Assembly: GCA_030700225.1 (NCBI GenBank)
Contig: JAUYJT010000005.1
Span: 1-40,253, forward strand
Source: Candidatus Nanopelagicales bacterium
GTDB taxonomy: Bacteria; Actinomycetota; Actinomycetes; S36-B12; GCA-2699445
DNA length: 40,253 bases
Reading direction: 5' to 3'
Shown: in pieces, positions 1-8,731 of the stretch
Layout: every line of letters begins with the position of its first letter
Numbering within the stretch: the first letter of the stretch is position 1
Translations under genes and position numbers: made by a program
Notes under the pieces: generated by a model
Databases searched by the model: none
Seen by the model: the letters and a program-made list of their open reading frames with translations, nothing else
What the model was told of the DNA's origin: nothing

Positions 1-114
1 TTGTCTTGGTCGACTTCCGAACATAGAGCCACGCCCCGTGTGCGCCTTACCCACCGGTCACCGTGTCGCCAGATCCGTTGCCCCGCACCGGTTCGGCACT
101 CTCAGCGCCGAAAC

Positions 115-1713
115 TCACCCACATTCATGCCGGGAGAGCCCCAAAGTGCCGTCACTGGCCATGAGGTTGGCGGGATCGGCTGGACCGAAGGAGTGCTGCA
201 GGGGCACGGCCCGGCGTGATGGGAAGTAGAACCTTCGCCCGTCAGCGAAGGTCAGGTACACACCGCGTTCATCAACCTGGCCGCTGTCGCTGGCGCGCTT
301 CTTGATGAAAGATCGTGTGCGCCGAACGAGGTGCTCGCTCATCAGCCGTTGCCAGTCCTCTGCTTCCTCGGACTTCCGGAAGGCGGCGAGGGTGCTTGTA
401 CGTCCGTCGAGGCGGCGCGCCAGCTGAGGGTCGTTGCGCAGGGCGACTGTGGGTTGTAAGCCCAGGTCGTCGTCGGGGCGGATCCAGAGGGCGATCTGGG
501 CGGCGACGTCGGTGAAGGCGATGTTGTAGGGCGTGGCCGTCAGTAGCAGCACTTTGCAGTCGTTGGTGCTGATGTACTCGTGCAGGGCTTGATAGTCCTG
601 GCGGTCCTCGTTTCGCATGGTGTGGGACTCGTCGACGATGACGAAGTGATAGCGGCGCAGGGTGGGCAAGTCACGGGCGACGGTGCTGTAGGGCACGACC
701 TTCCCAGGGACTTGGTAGGCCGCTAGGTGGTCTTCCCACATCTTCACCAGGTTCTTCGGGCACACCACCAGCGTTGAGTAGCGGTGTTCGTCCAACAAGA
801 GCAGTGCCACAGCGACGGCGGTGAGCGTCTTCCCGAGGCCGACCACGTCTCCGAGCATGGTGCCGCCGCGTGCCATGATTCGCCGTGCCAGAGTCTTGAC
901 CGCGTCGCGCTGGTAATCCAGGAGTTGATCTTGGATTGCGCCGACTAGGGAGTACTCGGCTAGGCCGTCGCGCACGTCACGGGACAGTTCGTAGCACAGT
1001 TTCAGGTACACGTCATAGGGCCTGCGGGGCTGACCGGCCCACGAGTCATCCAGGACCTCTAGTAGTTCACTGGTGATGTTGTAGGAGAAGCGGTCATCCC
1101 AGCGGTCGTTGAACCAACTGGCCAGGGCCTCTGCGCCGTCGTAGTCGGTCACGTCGACGTTCAGTTCGTAGTTAGAGAGCAGCCCTGCGGCGGTCAGGTT
1201 GGAAGAACCAACGAACGCCAGCCGCGGGTGGTTTGGGTCGTCTCGGTGGAAAATGTAGGTCTTGCCGTGGAGGGGACGGCGGGTGTAGACCCTCAGTTCG
1301 ACCAGACCCCGGCTGATCTGATCGCGTAGGGTCCGAAGCGTCGCTCGGTCGCGGGGTGTCGGTATTCCCCGCATGAGCTGCTCGCGGAGGTGCCGGATCA
1401 AGGCAGTCGTGCGCTCCCGTGCCAGCGCATGATCGATGGTTGGCTCATCGCTCAGCCCGGAGTGCTCCAGCTGCCGCTGCAGTTCCTCCAGTGCCTGCTG
1501 CTGCTCGGTGCCAGCCACCATCCCGACCAGCACGCGGACAACGGGGAGGGGACTGTTCTCAACTGCTGCTCGGCGTTCGACGTGAGGGGCGAAGATGCTC
1601 CAGCCGCGGAGGTTGAAGTAGCCAACGGCCGCGTCCATGCGGTCATGGCCCGGGAACGTCAGTTCGAGATGTGGTCCGAGCTTCTGGTCGATGTTGTCGA
1701 AGATCCGAGCCAT
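115..1713 (-). pseudogene. PLD-nuclease/SF2 helicase, C-terminally truncated
   Basis: The 532-residue product begins with a phospholipase D-like domain (HGK at about 149-151, GSSNLT at about 169-174). The first half of an SF2/SNF2 helicase follows: Walker A GDVVGLGKT at 288-296, DESH box at 361-364, TATP motif III at 392-395. Proteins of this architecture normally continue with a second RecA-like lobe carrying motifs IV-VI and reach about 1,000 residues. Here the reading frame stops about 135 residues after motif III, following a short tail (LSRHECG) that does not look like helicase. The second lobe is absent from the remaining 114 bases to the window edge in any frame I can read. I infer a truncated, probably inactive gene. 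The family is often found in defence islands as a DNA-acting helicase-nuclease. The start lies 40 bp downstream of the GNAT gene stop on the same strand, so co-transcription is possible. Confidence 0.75.
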
Positions 1714-1752
1714 GATGCTTCCACCGTTCCGAAGACCGCAATCGCAGCCAGC

Positions 1753-2448
1753 CTATTCACTCGATGTTCGAGATCGGGTCGATTCGCGGATTCGATGCCG
1801 TTCCCGTCGTGAGTCATGTAGGACTGGAGGGCGCGAGTGAGCAGTTTCTTCACTAGGGAGCGTGACTCGCAAACGTCGCCATCGTCGAGAGCGTCTCAAC
1901 GTAAGGGGGCTGCCAGCCTGGCTGGCGTCTGGGACTGCGCGGGTGGAGGCGAGGATGAGAAGCATGTTCCGGTCGATCGACATCGCTCTGCGGCTTGGGC
2001 TCACTCGGCAGTCGAAGCCCAAGTCAGCGTAGAAGCGGTCAAGGCTTGCGTCCCCGAAATCCACAGCGATGAGGCGACCGCCAACCTGGCGAGCTGCGCG
2101 TCCGCAGGCTGCAGTCGCTGCTGTGGCCAGGTCTACCCACGGGCGTTGGCCTCGGAGGCGCTTGTCCACGGCGAGCTTGGCCAGCAGGTAGCCAGGCTGC
2201 ACTCGATCACGTCGGTCGCTGCCCGTGAGCTTTTTGCTCAGCCCCTGCGGCTCAATGATCGCGAGGCAAACGGCTGCGTAGCCCTGGATGTGGCCATCGC
2301 TGTCAAGCTTGGCCAGAATCCGCGCCCGGTGCCCCCTGCGCTCACCCTCGGCCACGCGGAGAATCCAGTGGTTGAGGCGCTCTACGCCGCAGTCGAATCC
2401 CGTCGCGTCGAAGGGGCCATCGAGTCGCTGTATCGACCAACCGCTCAC
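1753..2448 (-). CDS. GNAT acetyltransferase, probable toxin of a TA pair
   Basis: This is a GNAT-fold protein of the TacT-like subgroup. It has the N-terminal pattern FDCGVERLNHWI, a central LAKLAVDKRLRG strand-loop, and a C-terminal FYADLGFDC segment. Members of this subgroup acetylate charged tRNAs using acetyl-CoA and block translation. I chose the GTG start at 2448 because it overlaps the TGA of the upstream small gene (GTGA), which is the usual TA coupling. The acetyl-CoA loop reads RGQRPW where RGxGxG/A is expected, so the last glycine is replaced and activity is uncertain. The final 50 or so residues are Arg/Ser-rich and unlike the family, suggesting a lost original stop codon. Its neighbours are an antitoxin-like gene upstream and the truncated helicase downstream. 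Confidence 0.7.
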   Translation of the reverse strand: MSGWSIQRLDGPFDATGFDCGVERLNHWILRVAEGERRGHRARILAKLDSDGHIQGYAAVCLAIIEPQGLSKKLTGSDRRDRVQPGYLLAKLAVDKRLRGQRPWVDLATAATAACGRAARQVGGRLIAVDFGDASLDRFYADLGFDCRVSPSRRAMSIDRNMLLILASTRAVPDASQAGSPLTLRRSRRWRRLRVTLPSEETAHSRPPVLHDSRRERHRIRESTRSRTSSE

Positions 2449-2597
2449 AGGGCCTTGAGGCTCTCGCGGTTCTCCTTCATGATGTCCACCATCTTCTTGG
2501 AGCGACTGCGTGGGCGATCCGGATCCAGCAGCTCGCGAAGCACCTTCGCCGGTACCTTGATGACCGGAGCTGATTCGGCTTTCTTGGGTCTGCCCAC
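2445..2597 (-). CDS. Small antitoxin-like protein (GRPKK type)
   Basis: This is a 50-residue basic protein beginning VGRPKKAES and ending KENRESLKAL. Its stop overlaps the start of the GNAT gene by 4 nt. Small basic GRPKK-leading proteins coupled to GNAT toxins are typical DNA-binding antitoxins, but I do not recognise the exact family. The GTG at 2597 is the first start that gives a natural N-terminus. It lies only 10 bp inside the duplicated TacA/TacT block (left edge about 2588), so the original upstream region, and perhaps some N-terminal residues, may have been replaced when that block arrived. The open frame continues upstream to 2723, but that part is antisense to the tacA-like gene and reads as noise. 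Confidence 0.55.
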   Translation of the reverse strand: MGRPKKAESAPVIKVPAKVLRELLDPDRPRSRSKKMVDIMKENRESLKAL

Positions 2598-2673
2598 TGG
2601 CCACGGTGGGCGCAACCCCCTCACCGGGAAACGGCGGCTCTGGCTCCCCACGCTCCGGACCGGGGAAAACAAC

Positions 2674-2710
2674 TTGACGCGTGTATGCCTGTGCGGCGTA
2701 CACTTCTGCC
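2674..2710 (+). promoter_or_regulatory. Leaderless promoter with overlapping palindromic operator
   Basis: TTGACG (2674-2679) and TACACT (2699-2704) are separated by 19 bp. The -10 box ends 6 nt before the ATG at 2711, so transcription should start at or next to the A of the start codon. Between and overlapping the boxes lies GTGTATGCC-N5-GGCGTACAC (8 of 9 bp matched), a likely operator for antitoxin autoregulation. The assignment comes from sequence pattern only. Confidence 0.6.
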
Positions 2711-2983
2711 ATGGCGACCACAAAGAACTCCCGCTTGGCGATGCGCCTCACCAGCGATCAGGACACGGTGATCCGGCGCGCCGCCGATCTGGAGGGGCGC
2801 ACGATCACGGAGTTTTCAATCGCCGCGATCGTCTCCCGCGCCCAGGATGTTCTGGCAGGCCAGCGGGTGTTCGTTCTCGACCCCGCAGCATTCCGTGAGT
2901 TCCAAGCCGCACTGGACCGGCCGGTCAGTCACAAGCCGCGACTGGAGAAGCTGTTCGCCGACAGATCGGTGTTCGACGATTGA
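2711..2983 (+). CDS. DUF1778 (TacA-like) antitoxin, copy 1
   Basis: This 90-residue protein begins MATTKNSRLAMRLTSDQD and continues with IRRAADLEGRTITEFSI, the ribbon-helix-helix N-terminal domain of DUF1778 antitoxins. The C-terminal half (residues 50-90) is the toxin-neutralising arm, ending in KLFADRSVFDD. It should bind its own promoter as a dimer and neutralise the downstream GNAT toxin. The ATG at 2711 is preferred over an in-frame start 30 nt upstream because the -10 box lies just before it and DUF1778 proteins start this way. The gene overlaps the toxin start by 4 nt. Three residues differ from the second copy at 9855 (S/N in T-x-DQD, G/D in LAxQR, V/A in VFxLD), with a further H/N in VSxKPR. 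Confidence 0.9.
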   Translation: MATTKNSRLAMRLTSDQDTVIRRAADLEGRTITEFSIAAIVSRAQDVLAGQRVFVLDPAAFREFQAALDRPVSHKPRLEKLFADRSVFDD

Positions 2984-3495
2984 GCCGCTACACCGCGCCC
3001 AGTCCGCTTTCCTGCGAGCACGAAACCGCCGAGTTCGACTGTGGGCAGCAGGTACTCGACGAGTGGCTGCGCAAGCACGCGCTGACCAACCAGAGCACCG
3101 GGTCGGCCCGCAGCTTCGTAGCATGCCTGAGCGGAACCAACCGGGTCGTCGGGTTCTACGCCCTGTCGACAGGTGTCGTCATGCGCAATGAGGCACCCGG
3201 CCGCATCGCGAAAGGTATGCCCGATCCGATCCCGGTCATCTCGCTGGGACGTCTGGCCGTCGACCGCGAGGAACATCACCACAGCCTTGGCAGCGGCATG
3301 CTCCGGGACGCGATCACCCGCGTTGTTCAGGTGGCCGACACGGTGGGAGTGCGCGCGATCCTTGTTCACGCGATGAACGAGGAAGCGCGCGACTTCTATC
3401 TGCATCACGACTTCGATCCCTCACCGATCCACGACGACCACCTGATGCTGCTCATGAAGGACGCACCCGTTCCGCTACGGAATGAGGACCAATGA
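2980..3495 (+). CDS. GNAT toxin (TacT-like), copy 1
   Basis: This 171-residue GNAT protein starts with TTG overlapping the antitoxin stop (TTGA). It shows the TacT-family pattern: FDCGQQVLDEWLRKHA near residues 19-34, a LAVDREEHHHSLGSGML acetyl-CoA loop near 92-108, and ARDFYLHHDF near 137-145 with the conserved tyrosine at 140. Family members acetylate the amino group of aminoacyl-tRNAs and stop translation unless bound by the antitoxin. Duplicate homology ends 30 nt before the stop, so the C-terminal tail (PVPLRNEDQ) differs from the second copy. No residue essential to the family appears lost, and I expect this copy to be functional. Confidence 0.88.
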   Translation: MSRYTAPSPLSCEHETAEFDCGQQVLDEWLRKHALTNQSTGSARSFVACLSGTNRVVGFYALSTGVVMRNEAPGRIAKGMPDPIPVISLGRLAVDREEHHHSLGSGMLRDAITRVVQVADTVGVRAILVHAMNEEARDFYLHHDFDPSPIHDDHLMLLMKDAPVPLRNEDQ

Positions 3496-3499
3496 ACGA

Positions 3500-3727
3500 T
3501 CAGCCCATCCCGAAATATGGCGAACGGCCAGCTGCTTTCCCAAACCTGTGGTCAAGGTCGGTCGCCGTCCAGTCGAGCACCCGCTGGCAGTCTTCTATGA
3601 GCCGAGCGATGTCGTGGAGGAGGTCATCGGACATTTGTTTCGCAGCTAGGTCACGCGTGTACTCCGATTCAATCGAAGCCAGCTGATCAGGTAGCTTCTT
3701 CAAAACTGCGTCAACGCGACTAGCCAT
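3500..3727 (-). pseudogene. Small helical protein, probably 3'-truncated
   Basis: This is a 75-residue product: MASRVDAVLKKLPDQLASIE, then a helical segment with ARLIEDCQRVLDWTATDLD, ending abruptly SPYFGMG. From memory it resembles the N-terminal helical bundle of a longer uncharacterised bacterial protein in which an LRSALDYxAxDI-like helix is followed by a YFP motif and about 100 further residues. Those further residues are missing here. The stop lies 35 bp from the right edge of the TacA/TacT repeat, so arrival of that block is a plausible cause of truncation. I chose the ATG at 3727 over a GTG 12 nt upstream. It is on the same strand as, and 103 bp downstream of, the AlbA_2 gene. Confidence 0.5.
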
Positions 3728-3829
3728 GTCCGCCCGCACCTTCTGTCCCCACGAATCGGCCGTGCGAGGATCCTACGCCGGACCACGATTCCGACTGGCC
3801 GCGCCCAGCGTTCCTCCTCGCGTTGCAGG

Positions 3830-5650
3830 TCAGGTCGGCCTTCTCTCCTTCGACTTCCTTGGTGGTCTCCCAGATCTTCCGCGATGCTCCGACCCGAACT
3901 TCTGTGTCGGTATCCAAGACGCCGTCGGACCCTTCTTGCTGCCGGAAGGGTCTAGCGTGATCAGGCCCAGGGATCGGAAGCGGCTGAGCCGATTCCGTGC
4001 AGTGGCCGTGTCGCAGTCGAGGTAGTTGCGCACATCCTCATTTGTGATTCGACTGTGTCGGAGCAGGTGAGCGATGATCTTTCGATCGTCCTGGTCGATG
4101 CTTCGGGTCCGATATGAGACGGCCTCACCCATCGCGGTGATCGCCTTTGGAGTGAGACCGTACTTCGGGTGCGACCGACGACTCGTCGCCTTGGTTGGCT
4201 GGACGATCAGGGAGTCGGCCATTCGCCGAAGAACGCGTTCGATTGCCTCAGGTGGCCGCTGGAGCCTGGAGACGAGCCCATCGGCGTCCAGACTCTTGCG
4301 GTGTCGCAAGGCTGTCGCGATCATCAGGACATCGAGATCGTTGGAGAGGCTGCCTGGGAAGTCGGCACCGTGGACGTAACGCGCGAATGCCTCGTCGCCA
4401 CGGCCGCCGGGCATGGTCACCCGGAACCGGGGGCCGTCTTCAAGTTTGGGAGGCTCCTTGCCAAGCCGTGCCATTTCCCGAAACGCCCGATCCAAGCCGA
4501 GGCCACTCATCTCGGCAAGGTGCATCTTCGCGAAGTTGTCGGCAAGGAGGCGGTTCCGCGACGCGGTTGCATCGTGGAGTAGGCGGTCTGCTCTCAGAGT
4601 AGGCAAGAGGCCGCCGGGGCTTGAGACGACAAGCTCATCCGGCGAGTGCACGATCTCCACCACGCCCGGGACCTCCCAATCACGGTGGGCGAACGCATTG
4701 GCGAAGACCTCACGAAGCGCATCTAAGGGATAGTCCCTGAGTTCAATCTGCCGGGCGCCAACCCGGATTGTCTGGACCTTGGTGAGAGTCCGGACTGTCG
4801 AAAGAAGGTGGTCGAGCAGCAGAACCAGTGGTTGGTCGCTCTCATCTCGGCGAATAAGGATCTGCGGATCGCTGCCTGCGGACTCGCGCGCTTGTACATT
4901 GACGCCCCACTCGCTGATTGCGCGAAGTGCGCCTGCGTTTCCGAAGAGGAGAACCGCGGCTCGGGTCAGACTGCCATCAGAAGCGATCAGCTTCCGCGCT
5001 CGGCAGAATTCCTCAGGCTGCGCTTCGGCCAGCTGCGCCAGGTCGTCGTGACCCTTCTCCTGCAGCAGGACCGACGCTCTTTCTAGGGCGGCGCGCGACA
5101 ACTCCGACGTCGGTACGCCCGAAGGACCCGCAGTCCAGTCGTACTGGCCTCTCAGCGACTGGAGGCCACGTAGCTGCTCGCCATGTAGCGGCTGGCACTT
5201 GTTGTTCAGCCGGATCTTGTACACGCCACTGGTGGTGCAGTGGACCGAACCAGTGGGTCGCACAACTGCCAGGATCAGTCGTCGGCCCTCAACCTCACGG
5301 ACTGCGGGGATGAGCGTGATTGGCGGGGAGGTGCGGCTGAAGATCGCGTCAACAATCTCGGGGACGTCGCAAGTGTCCGGAACACCGGGTAGTGCATCCA
5401 TTCGGCTGAGTGCTTTGTTGCGGACACCGATTACGAGACAGCCGCCGTCGGCGTTCGCCAGGCAAACCGCGGTCTCGGCCAAGCCGTCGTAGAAGGCCTT
5501 CCACTGGTGGCGACCCGCGTTCCGGCCGGTAGTGGCGGGGGTTTCCTTGAAGTCGATCCCGGGCCCCTCGCGGCGGTCAGCGTCCCAGGAGTCACCGATC
5601 GTCGCTATGATCTCGTCAGCCGCATCGAGCAGACGCGCAACCTCGCTCAC
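3830..5650 (-). CDS. AlbA_2/HATPase-domain putative regulator (Schlafen-like)
   Basis: This is a 606-residue protein. Residues about 25-160 form an AlbA_2 (Schlafen-like nucleic-acid-binding) domain with EGPGIDFKET and a LANADGG-CLVIGV core. Residues about 300-410 match the HATPase_c_4 module, with NAFAHRDW at 318-325, SSPGGLLP at 343-350 and MSGLGLDRAF near 391-400. The remainder holds winged-helix-like segments, including DEDVRNYLDCDTATARNRL-type sequence (residues read ITNEDVRNYLDCDTATARNR). Proteins of this type often sit beside type I restriction genes or in defence loci and are described as putative transcriptional regulators or helicase-like ATP-binding proteins; the biochemical role is unproven. 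The GTG start at 5650 is supported by a -10-like TATCCT ending 6 nt upstream (leaderless). The gene is divergent from hsdR across about 100 bp. Confidence 0.82.
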   Translation of the reverse strand: MSEVARLLDAADEIIATIGDSWDADRREGPGIDFKETPATTGRNAGRHQWKAFYDGLAETAVCLANADGGCLVIGVRNKALSRMDALPGVPDTCDVPEIVDAIFSRTSPPITLIPAVREVEGRRLILAVVRPTGSVHCTTSGVYKIRLNNKCQPLHGEQLRGLQSLRGQYDWTAGPSGVPTSELSRAALERASVLLQEKGHDDLAQLAEAQPEEFCRARKLIASDGSLTRAAVLLFGNAGALRAISEWGVNVQARESAGSDPQILIRRDESDQPLVLLLDHLLSTVRTLTKVQTIRVGARQIELRDYPLDALREVFANAFAHRDWEVPGVVEIVHSPDELVVSSPGGLLPTLRADRLLHDATASRNRLLADNFAKMHLAEMSGLGLDRAFREMARLGKEPPKLEDGPRFRVTMPGGRGDEAFARYVHGADFPGSLSNDLDVLMIATALRHRKSLDADGLVSRLQRPPEAIERVLRRMADSLIVQPTKATSRRSHPKYGLTPKAITAMGEAVSYRTRSIDQDDRKIIAHLLRHSRITNEDVRNYLDCDTATARNRLSRFRSLGLITLDPSGSKKGPTASWIPTQKFGSEHRGRSGRPPRKSKERRPT

Positions 5651-5656
5651 GCGAGA

Positions 5657-5713
5657 AGGATAGCGGGTATGATACGACGAAACTGAAGCGGGCCATCAAA
5701 CACCGTGTCATAC
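5657..5713. promoter_or_regulatory. Divergent intergenic control region with inverted repeat
   Basis: Between the AlbA_2 gene and hsdR lie GTATGATAC (5667-5675) and GTGTCATAC (5705-5713). They are inverted copies matched at 8 of 9 bases with centres 38 bp apart. TATCCT on the minus strand (plus 5657-5662) is placed for leaderless transcription of the AlbA_2 gene. The arrangement suggests one regulator bound on two half-sites controlling both directions, perhaps the AlbA_2/winged-helix protein itself (inference). Confidence 0.45.
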
Positions 5714-5752
5714 TCGGCTCACGAGCTGGCATCGGCAGGATAGGGAAGCGCG

Positions 5753-8731
5753 ATGAGTGATGTCGGCCAGGTCGAGCGCAAGACCCAAGACCGCGTCGCG
5801 GAGTTATTTCGCGACGCACTCGGCTACGGCTACCTCGGCAACTGGGAGAACCGAGGGGGCAACTCCAACGTTGAGATCGGGCTCCTGGCCGCTAACCTGC
5901 GCGCTCGCGGATACGACGAGACCCTGATCAACAAGGCCATTGACAAGCTCAAGAGCGACGCCTCCCTGGGTGGCGGCCGCGACCTGTACGAAGCCAACCA
6001 CTTCGCTGTAGCCGAGGAAGTCACCGTGCTCGGGCCCCACACCAAGCGTCCCGATGTCGTTCTGTACGTCAATGGCATCGCGCTGGCAACACTCGAGCTC
6101 AAGCGTTCGAAAGTGGCCGTCTCGGAGGGTATCCGCCAGACGATCGGCAATCAGAAGCCGGAGTTCATCCGGACGTTCTTCTCAACCGTTCAGCTCGTGA
6201 TGGCCGGAAACGACGTTGAGGGTCTGCGCTACGGCGTGATCGACACCCCCGAGAAGTACTGGCTGACGTGGCGCGAGGAATCAGACATCGCTGGCCCGCT
6301 CGACCGGGCGCTCACGCAGCTGTGTTCGAAGGAGCGTTTGCTGGAGATCATCCACGACTTCATCGTTTTCGACGCGGGCGTGAAGAAGATCTGCCGCCAC
6401 AATCAGTACTTCGGCGTCAAGGCCGCTCAGGCGCGGATCGCCAAACGCGAAGGCGGGATCATCTGGCACACCCAAGGGTCGGGCAAGTCCCTGACGATGG
6501 TCTGGCTGGCCAAGTGGATCAGGGAGAACCAGCGCGATGCGAGAGTGCTCCTGATCACCGACCGCACCGAGCTGGATGAGCAGATCGAGAAGGTCTTCGC
6601 CGGTGTCGATGAGTCGATCTACCGCACCCAGAGCGGCGCGGACCTGCTCGCCACCCTCAACGCGTCCGAGCAGTGGCTGATCTGCTCACTGATCCACAAG
6701 TTCCACGGATCCGACGATGAGGACCGGAGCGACGTTGCCGAGGCGGACTTCATCAAGGAGTTGAGCGCCAAGATCCCGAAGGACTTCAGCGCCAAGGGCA
6801 ACCTGTTCGTCTTCGTGGACGAGGCCCACCGCACCCAGTCCGGCAAGATGCACGACGCCATGAAGGAACTGCTGCCCGGCGCGATGTTCGTCGGCTTCAC
6901 TGGCACGCCTCTGCTCAAGGCGGACAAGGCAACCAGCATCGAGACCTTCGGCAGCTTCATCCACACGTACAAGTTCGATGAGGCCGTCAGTGACGGTGTG
7001 GTTCTCGACCTGCGCTACGAGGCCCGCAACATCGATCAGGATCTGACATCGGCGGACAAGATCGACATGTGGTTCGCGGCCAAGACCAAGGGAATGACTG
7101 ACCTGTCGCGTGCGGAGTTGAAGAAGCGCTGGGGGACCATGCGGAAAGTCGTCAGCTCCGAACCGCGCGCTCGACAGATCGTCGACGACATCCTCTTGGA
7201 CATGGAGACCAAACCCCGTCTTTCGGACGGTCGTGGAAGCGCGATGCTCGTGGGCGCGAGCATCTACCAGGCCTGCAAGTTCTATGAGTTGTTCTGCCAG
7301 GCGGGGTTCAAGGGCAAGTGCGCCATCGTGACCAGCTACGAGCCGCAGGTTGGCGACATCTCCAAGGAAGACTCCGGTCACGGGGCCACTGAGAGGCTTC
7401 GCCAGTACGACATCTACCGGCAGATGCTCGCCGAGCACTTTGACGAACCCGCCGACGCCGCGATGTACAAGGTCGAGAAGTTCGAGAGTGACGTCAAGAA
7501 GGCGTTCATCGAGAACCCTGGCCAGATGCGGCTGCTCATCGTGGTCGACAAGCTGCTGACCGGCTTCGACGCCCCCTCGGCCACCTATCTGTACATCGAC
7601 AAGTCGATGCGGGATCACGGCTTGTTCCAGGCCATCTGCCGGGTCAACCGCCTTGACGGCGAAGACAAGGACTATGGCTACATCGTCGACTACCGAGACT
7701 TGTTCAAGTCGCTCGAGACCGCTATCACCGACTACACCAGCGGAGCCTTGGACGGCTACGAGCGACAAGACATCGAGGGTCTGCTGTCCAACCGCATCGA
7801 AAGGGCCCGCGCGGATCTCGACGAAGCGCTGGAGAGGATTCGCGCGCTCTGCGAGCCGGTTGAACCGCCGAAGAACACGCTGCAATACCAGCGGTACTTC
7901 TGCGCCAAGCAAGTGGGCAGCTCCGAGCATCTGAAGGCCAACGAGCCCAGGCGCGTGGAGCTCTACAAGGCCGTCGCCGCGGTCGTTCGCGCCTACAGCA
8001 ACATCGCCAACGAGATGACGGCGGCCGGATACGGCGATGCCGAGGCGGCCGCGATCAAGTCGGAGATCGCCCACTACGCCAACGTCCGGGACGAGGTCAA
8101 GCTCGGGGCAGGCGAGGACGTCGACTTCAAGCAGTACGAAGCGGGGATGCGGCACCTGCTGGACACATACATCAGCGCCAAGCCGTCCGAGGTTGTTTCC
8201 GACTTCGAGGACACCGGACTGGTTCAGCTCATCGTCCAGTTGGGCGCCGACGCTGTCGACAAGCTCCCGGAGGGGATCAGGAAGGACCCCGAAGCCGTCG
8301 CGGAGACGATCGCCAACAATATGCGCAAGGTGATTGTCGACGAGCGTGCCATGAACCCGAAGTACTACGACAAGATGTCCGACCTGCTCGATGCGGTTAT
8401 CGAGGAGCGCCGCAAGGAGGCGATCGACTACAAGCAGTACTTGGCCAGGCTGCTCGAACAGGCGGAGAGGCTGGGAGGGGGCGAGTCCGATACCGCGTAC
8501 CCGGCCGGGGTGGACAACGGTGCCCAGCGGGCCCTCTGCGACTTCTTCGATTCGACCAACCTGGCGCTGAGGATCGACCTGATCGTCCTCCACACCAAGC
8601 CTGACTCCTGGATCGGCAACCCCATGAAGGAGAAGAGGGTCAAGCGTGCCATCCGGCGGGCTTTGCCCGACGACTTCGATCGTCTCGACGAACTGTTTGA
8701 CCTCGTGAAGGCGCGCCATGAGTACCGCTAG
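5753..8731 (+). CDS. hsdR: Type I restriction enzyme R subunit (orphan HsdR)
   Basis: This 992-residue protein has an N-terminal PD-(D/E)xK nuclease (D101, then E115-x-K117 in LELKRSK). The SF2 translocase follows: Walker A QGSGKS at 241-246, DRTELDEQI, DEAH at 356-359, and TGTP near 383-386. A C-terminal helical region normally docks the methylase. In type I systems HsdR translocates DNA and cuts when bound to HsdM2HsdS. Length and motifs are those of an intact subunit. The ATG at 5753 has AGGGAA about 7 nt upstream. No hsdM or hsdS is present anywhere in the window, which is unusual because HsdR alone lacks target recognition. It overlaps the downstream metallopeptidase gene by 14 nt, so the two form an operon. 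Confidence 0.93.
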   Translation: MSDVGQVERKTQDRVAELFRDALGYGYLGNWENRGGNSNVEIGLLAANLRARGYDETLINKAIDKLKSDASLGGGRDLYEANHFAVAEEVTVLGPHTKRPDVVLYVNGIALATLELKRSKVAVSEGIRQTIGNQKPEFIRTFFSTVQLVMAGNDVEGLRYGVIDTPEKYWLTWREESDIAGPLDRALTQLCSKERLLEIIHDFIVFDAGVKKICRHNQYFGVKAAQARIAKREGGIIWHTQGSGKSLTMVWLAKWIRENQRDARVLLITDRTELDEQIEKVFAGVDESIYRTQSGADLLATLNASEQWLICSLIHKFHGSDDEDRSDVAEADFIKELSAKIPKDFSAKGNLFVFVDEAHRTQSGKMHDAMKELLPGAMFVGFTGTPLLKADKATSIETFGSFIHTYKFDEAVSDGVVLDLRYEARNIDQDLTSADKIDMWFAAKTKGMTDLSRAELKKRWGTMRKVVSSEPRARQIVDDILLDMETKPRLSDGRGSAMLVGASIYQACKFYELFCQAGFKGKCAIVTSYEPQVGDISKEDSGHGATERLRQYDIYRQMLAEHFDEPADAAMYKVEKFESDVKKAFIENPGQMRLLIVVDKLLTGFDAPSATYLYIDKSMRDHGLFQAICRVNRLDGEDKDYGYIVDYRDLFKSLETAITDYTSGALDGYERQDIEGLLSNRIERARADLDEALERIRALCEPVEPPKNTLQYQRYFCAKQVGSSEHLKANEPRRVELYKAVAAVVRAYSNIANEMTAAGYGDAEAAAIKSEIAHYANVRDEVKLGAGEDVDFKQYEAGMRHLLDTYISAKPSEVVSDFEDTGLVQLIVQLGADAVDKLPEGIRKDPEAVAETIANNMRKVIVDERAMNPKYYDKMSDLLDAVIEERRKEAIDYKQYLARLLEQAERLGGGESDTAYPAGVDNGAQRALCDFFDSTNLALRIDLIVLHTKPDSWIGNPMKEKRVKRAIRRALPDDFDRLDELFDLVKARHEYR

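Larger units (their letters stand above)
2588..3465. repeat. 878-bp direct repeat, left copy (TacA/TacT module)
   Basis: Positions 2588-3465 match 9732-10609 at a constant offset of 7,144 with no gap and about 96% identity. Both copies carry the same promoter, antitoxin and all but the last codons of the GNAT gene. Homology ends inside the C-terminal codons of the GNAT gene on the right and about 10 bp inside the minus-strand antitoxin gene on the left. I see no terminal inverted repeats or target duplication, so this is a segmental duplication or independent module insertion rather than a recognisable transposon. Confidence 0.93.
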
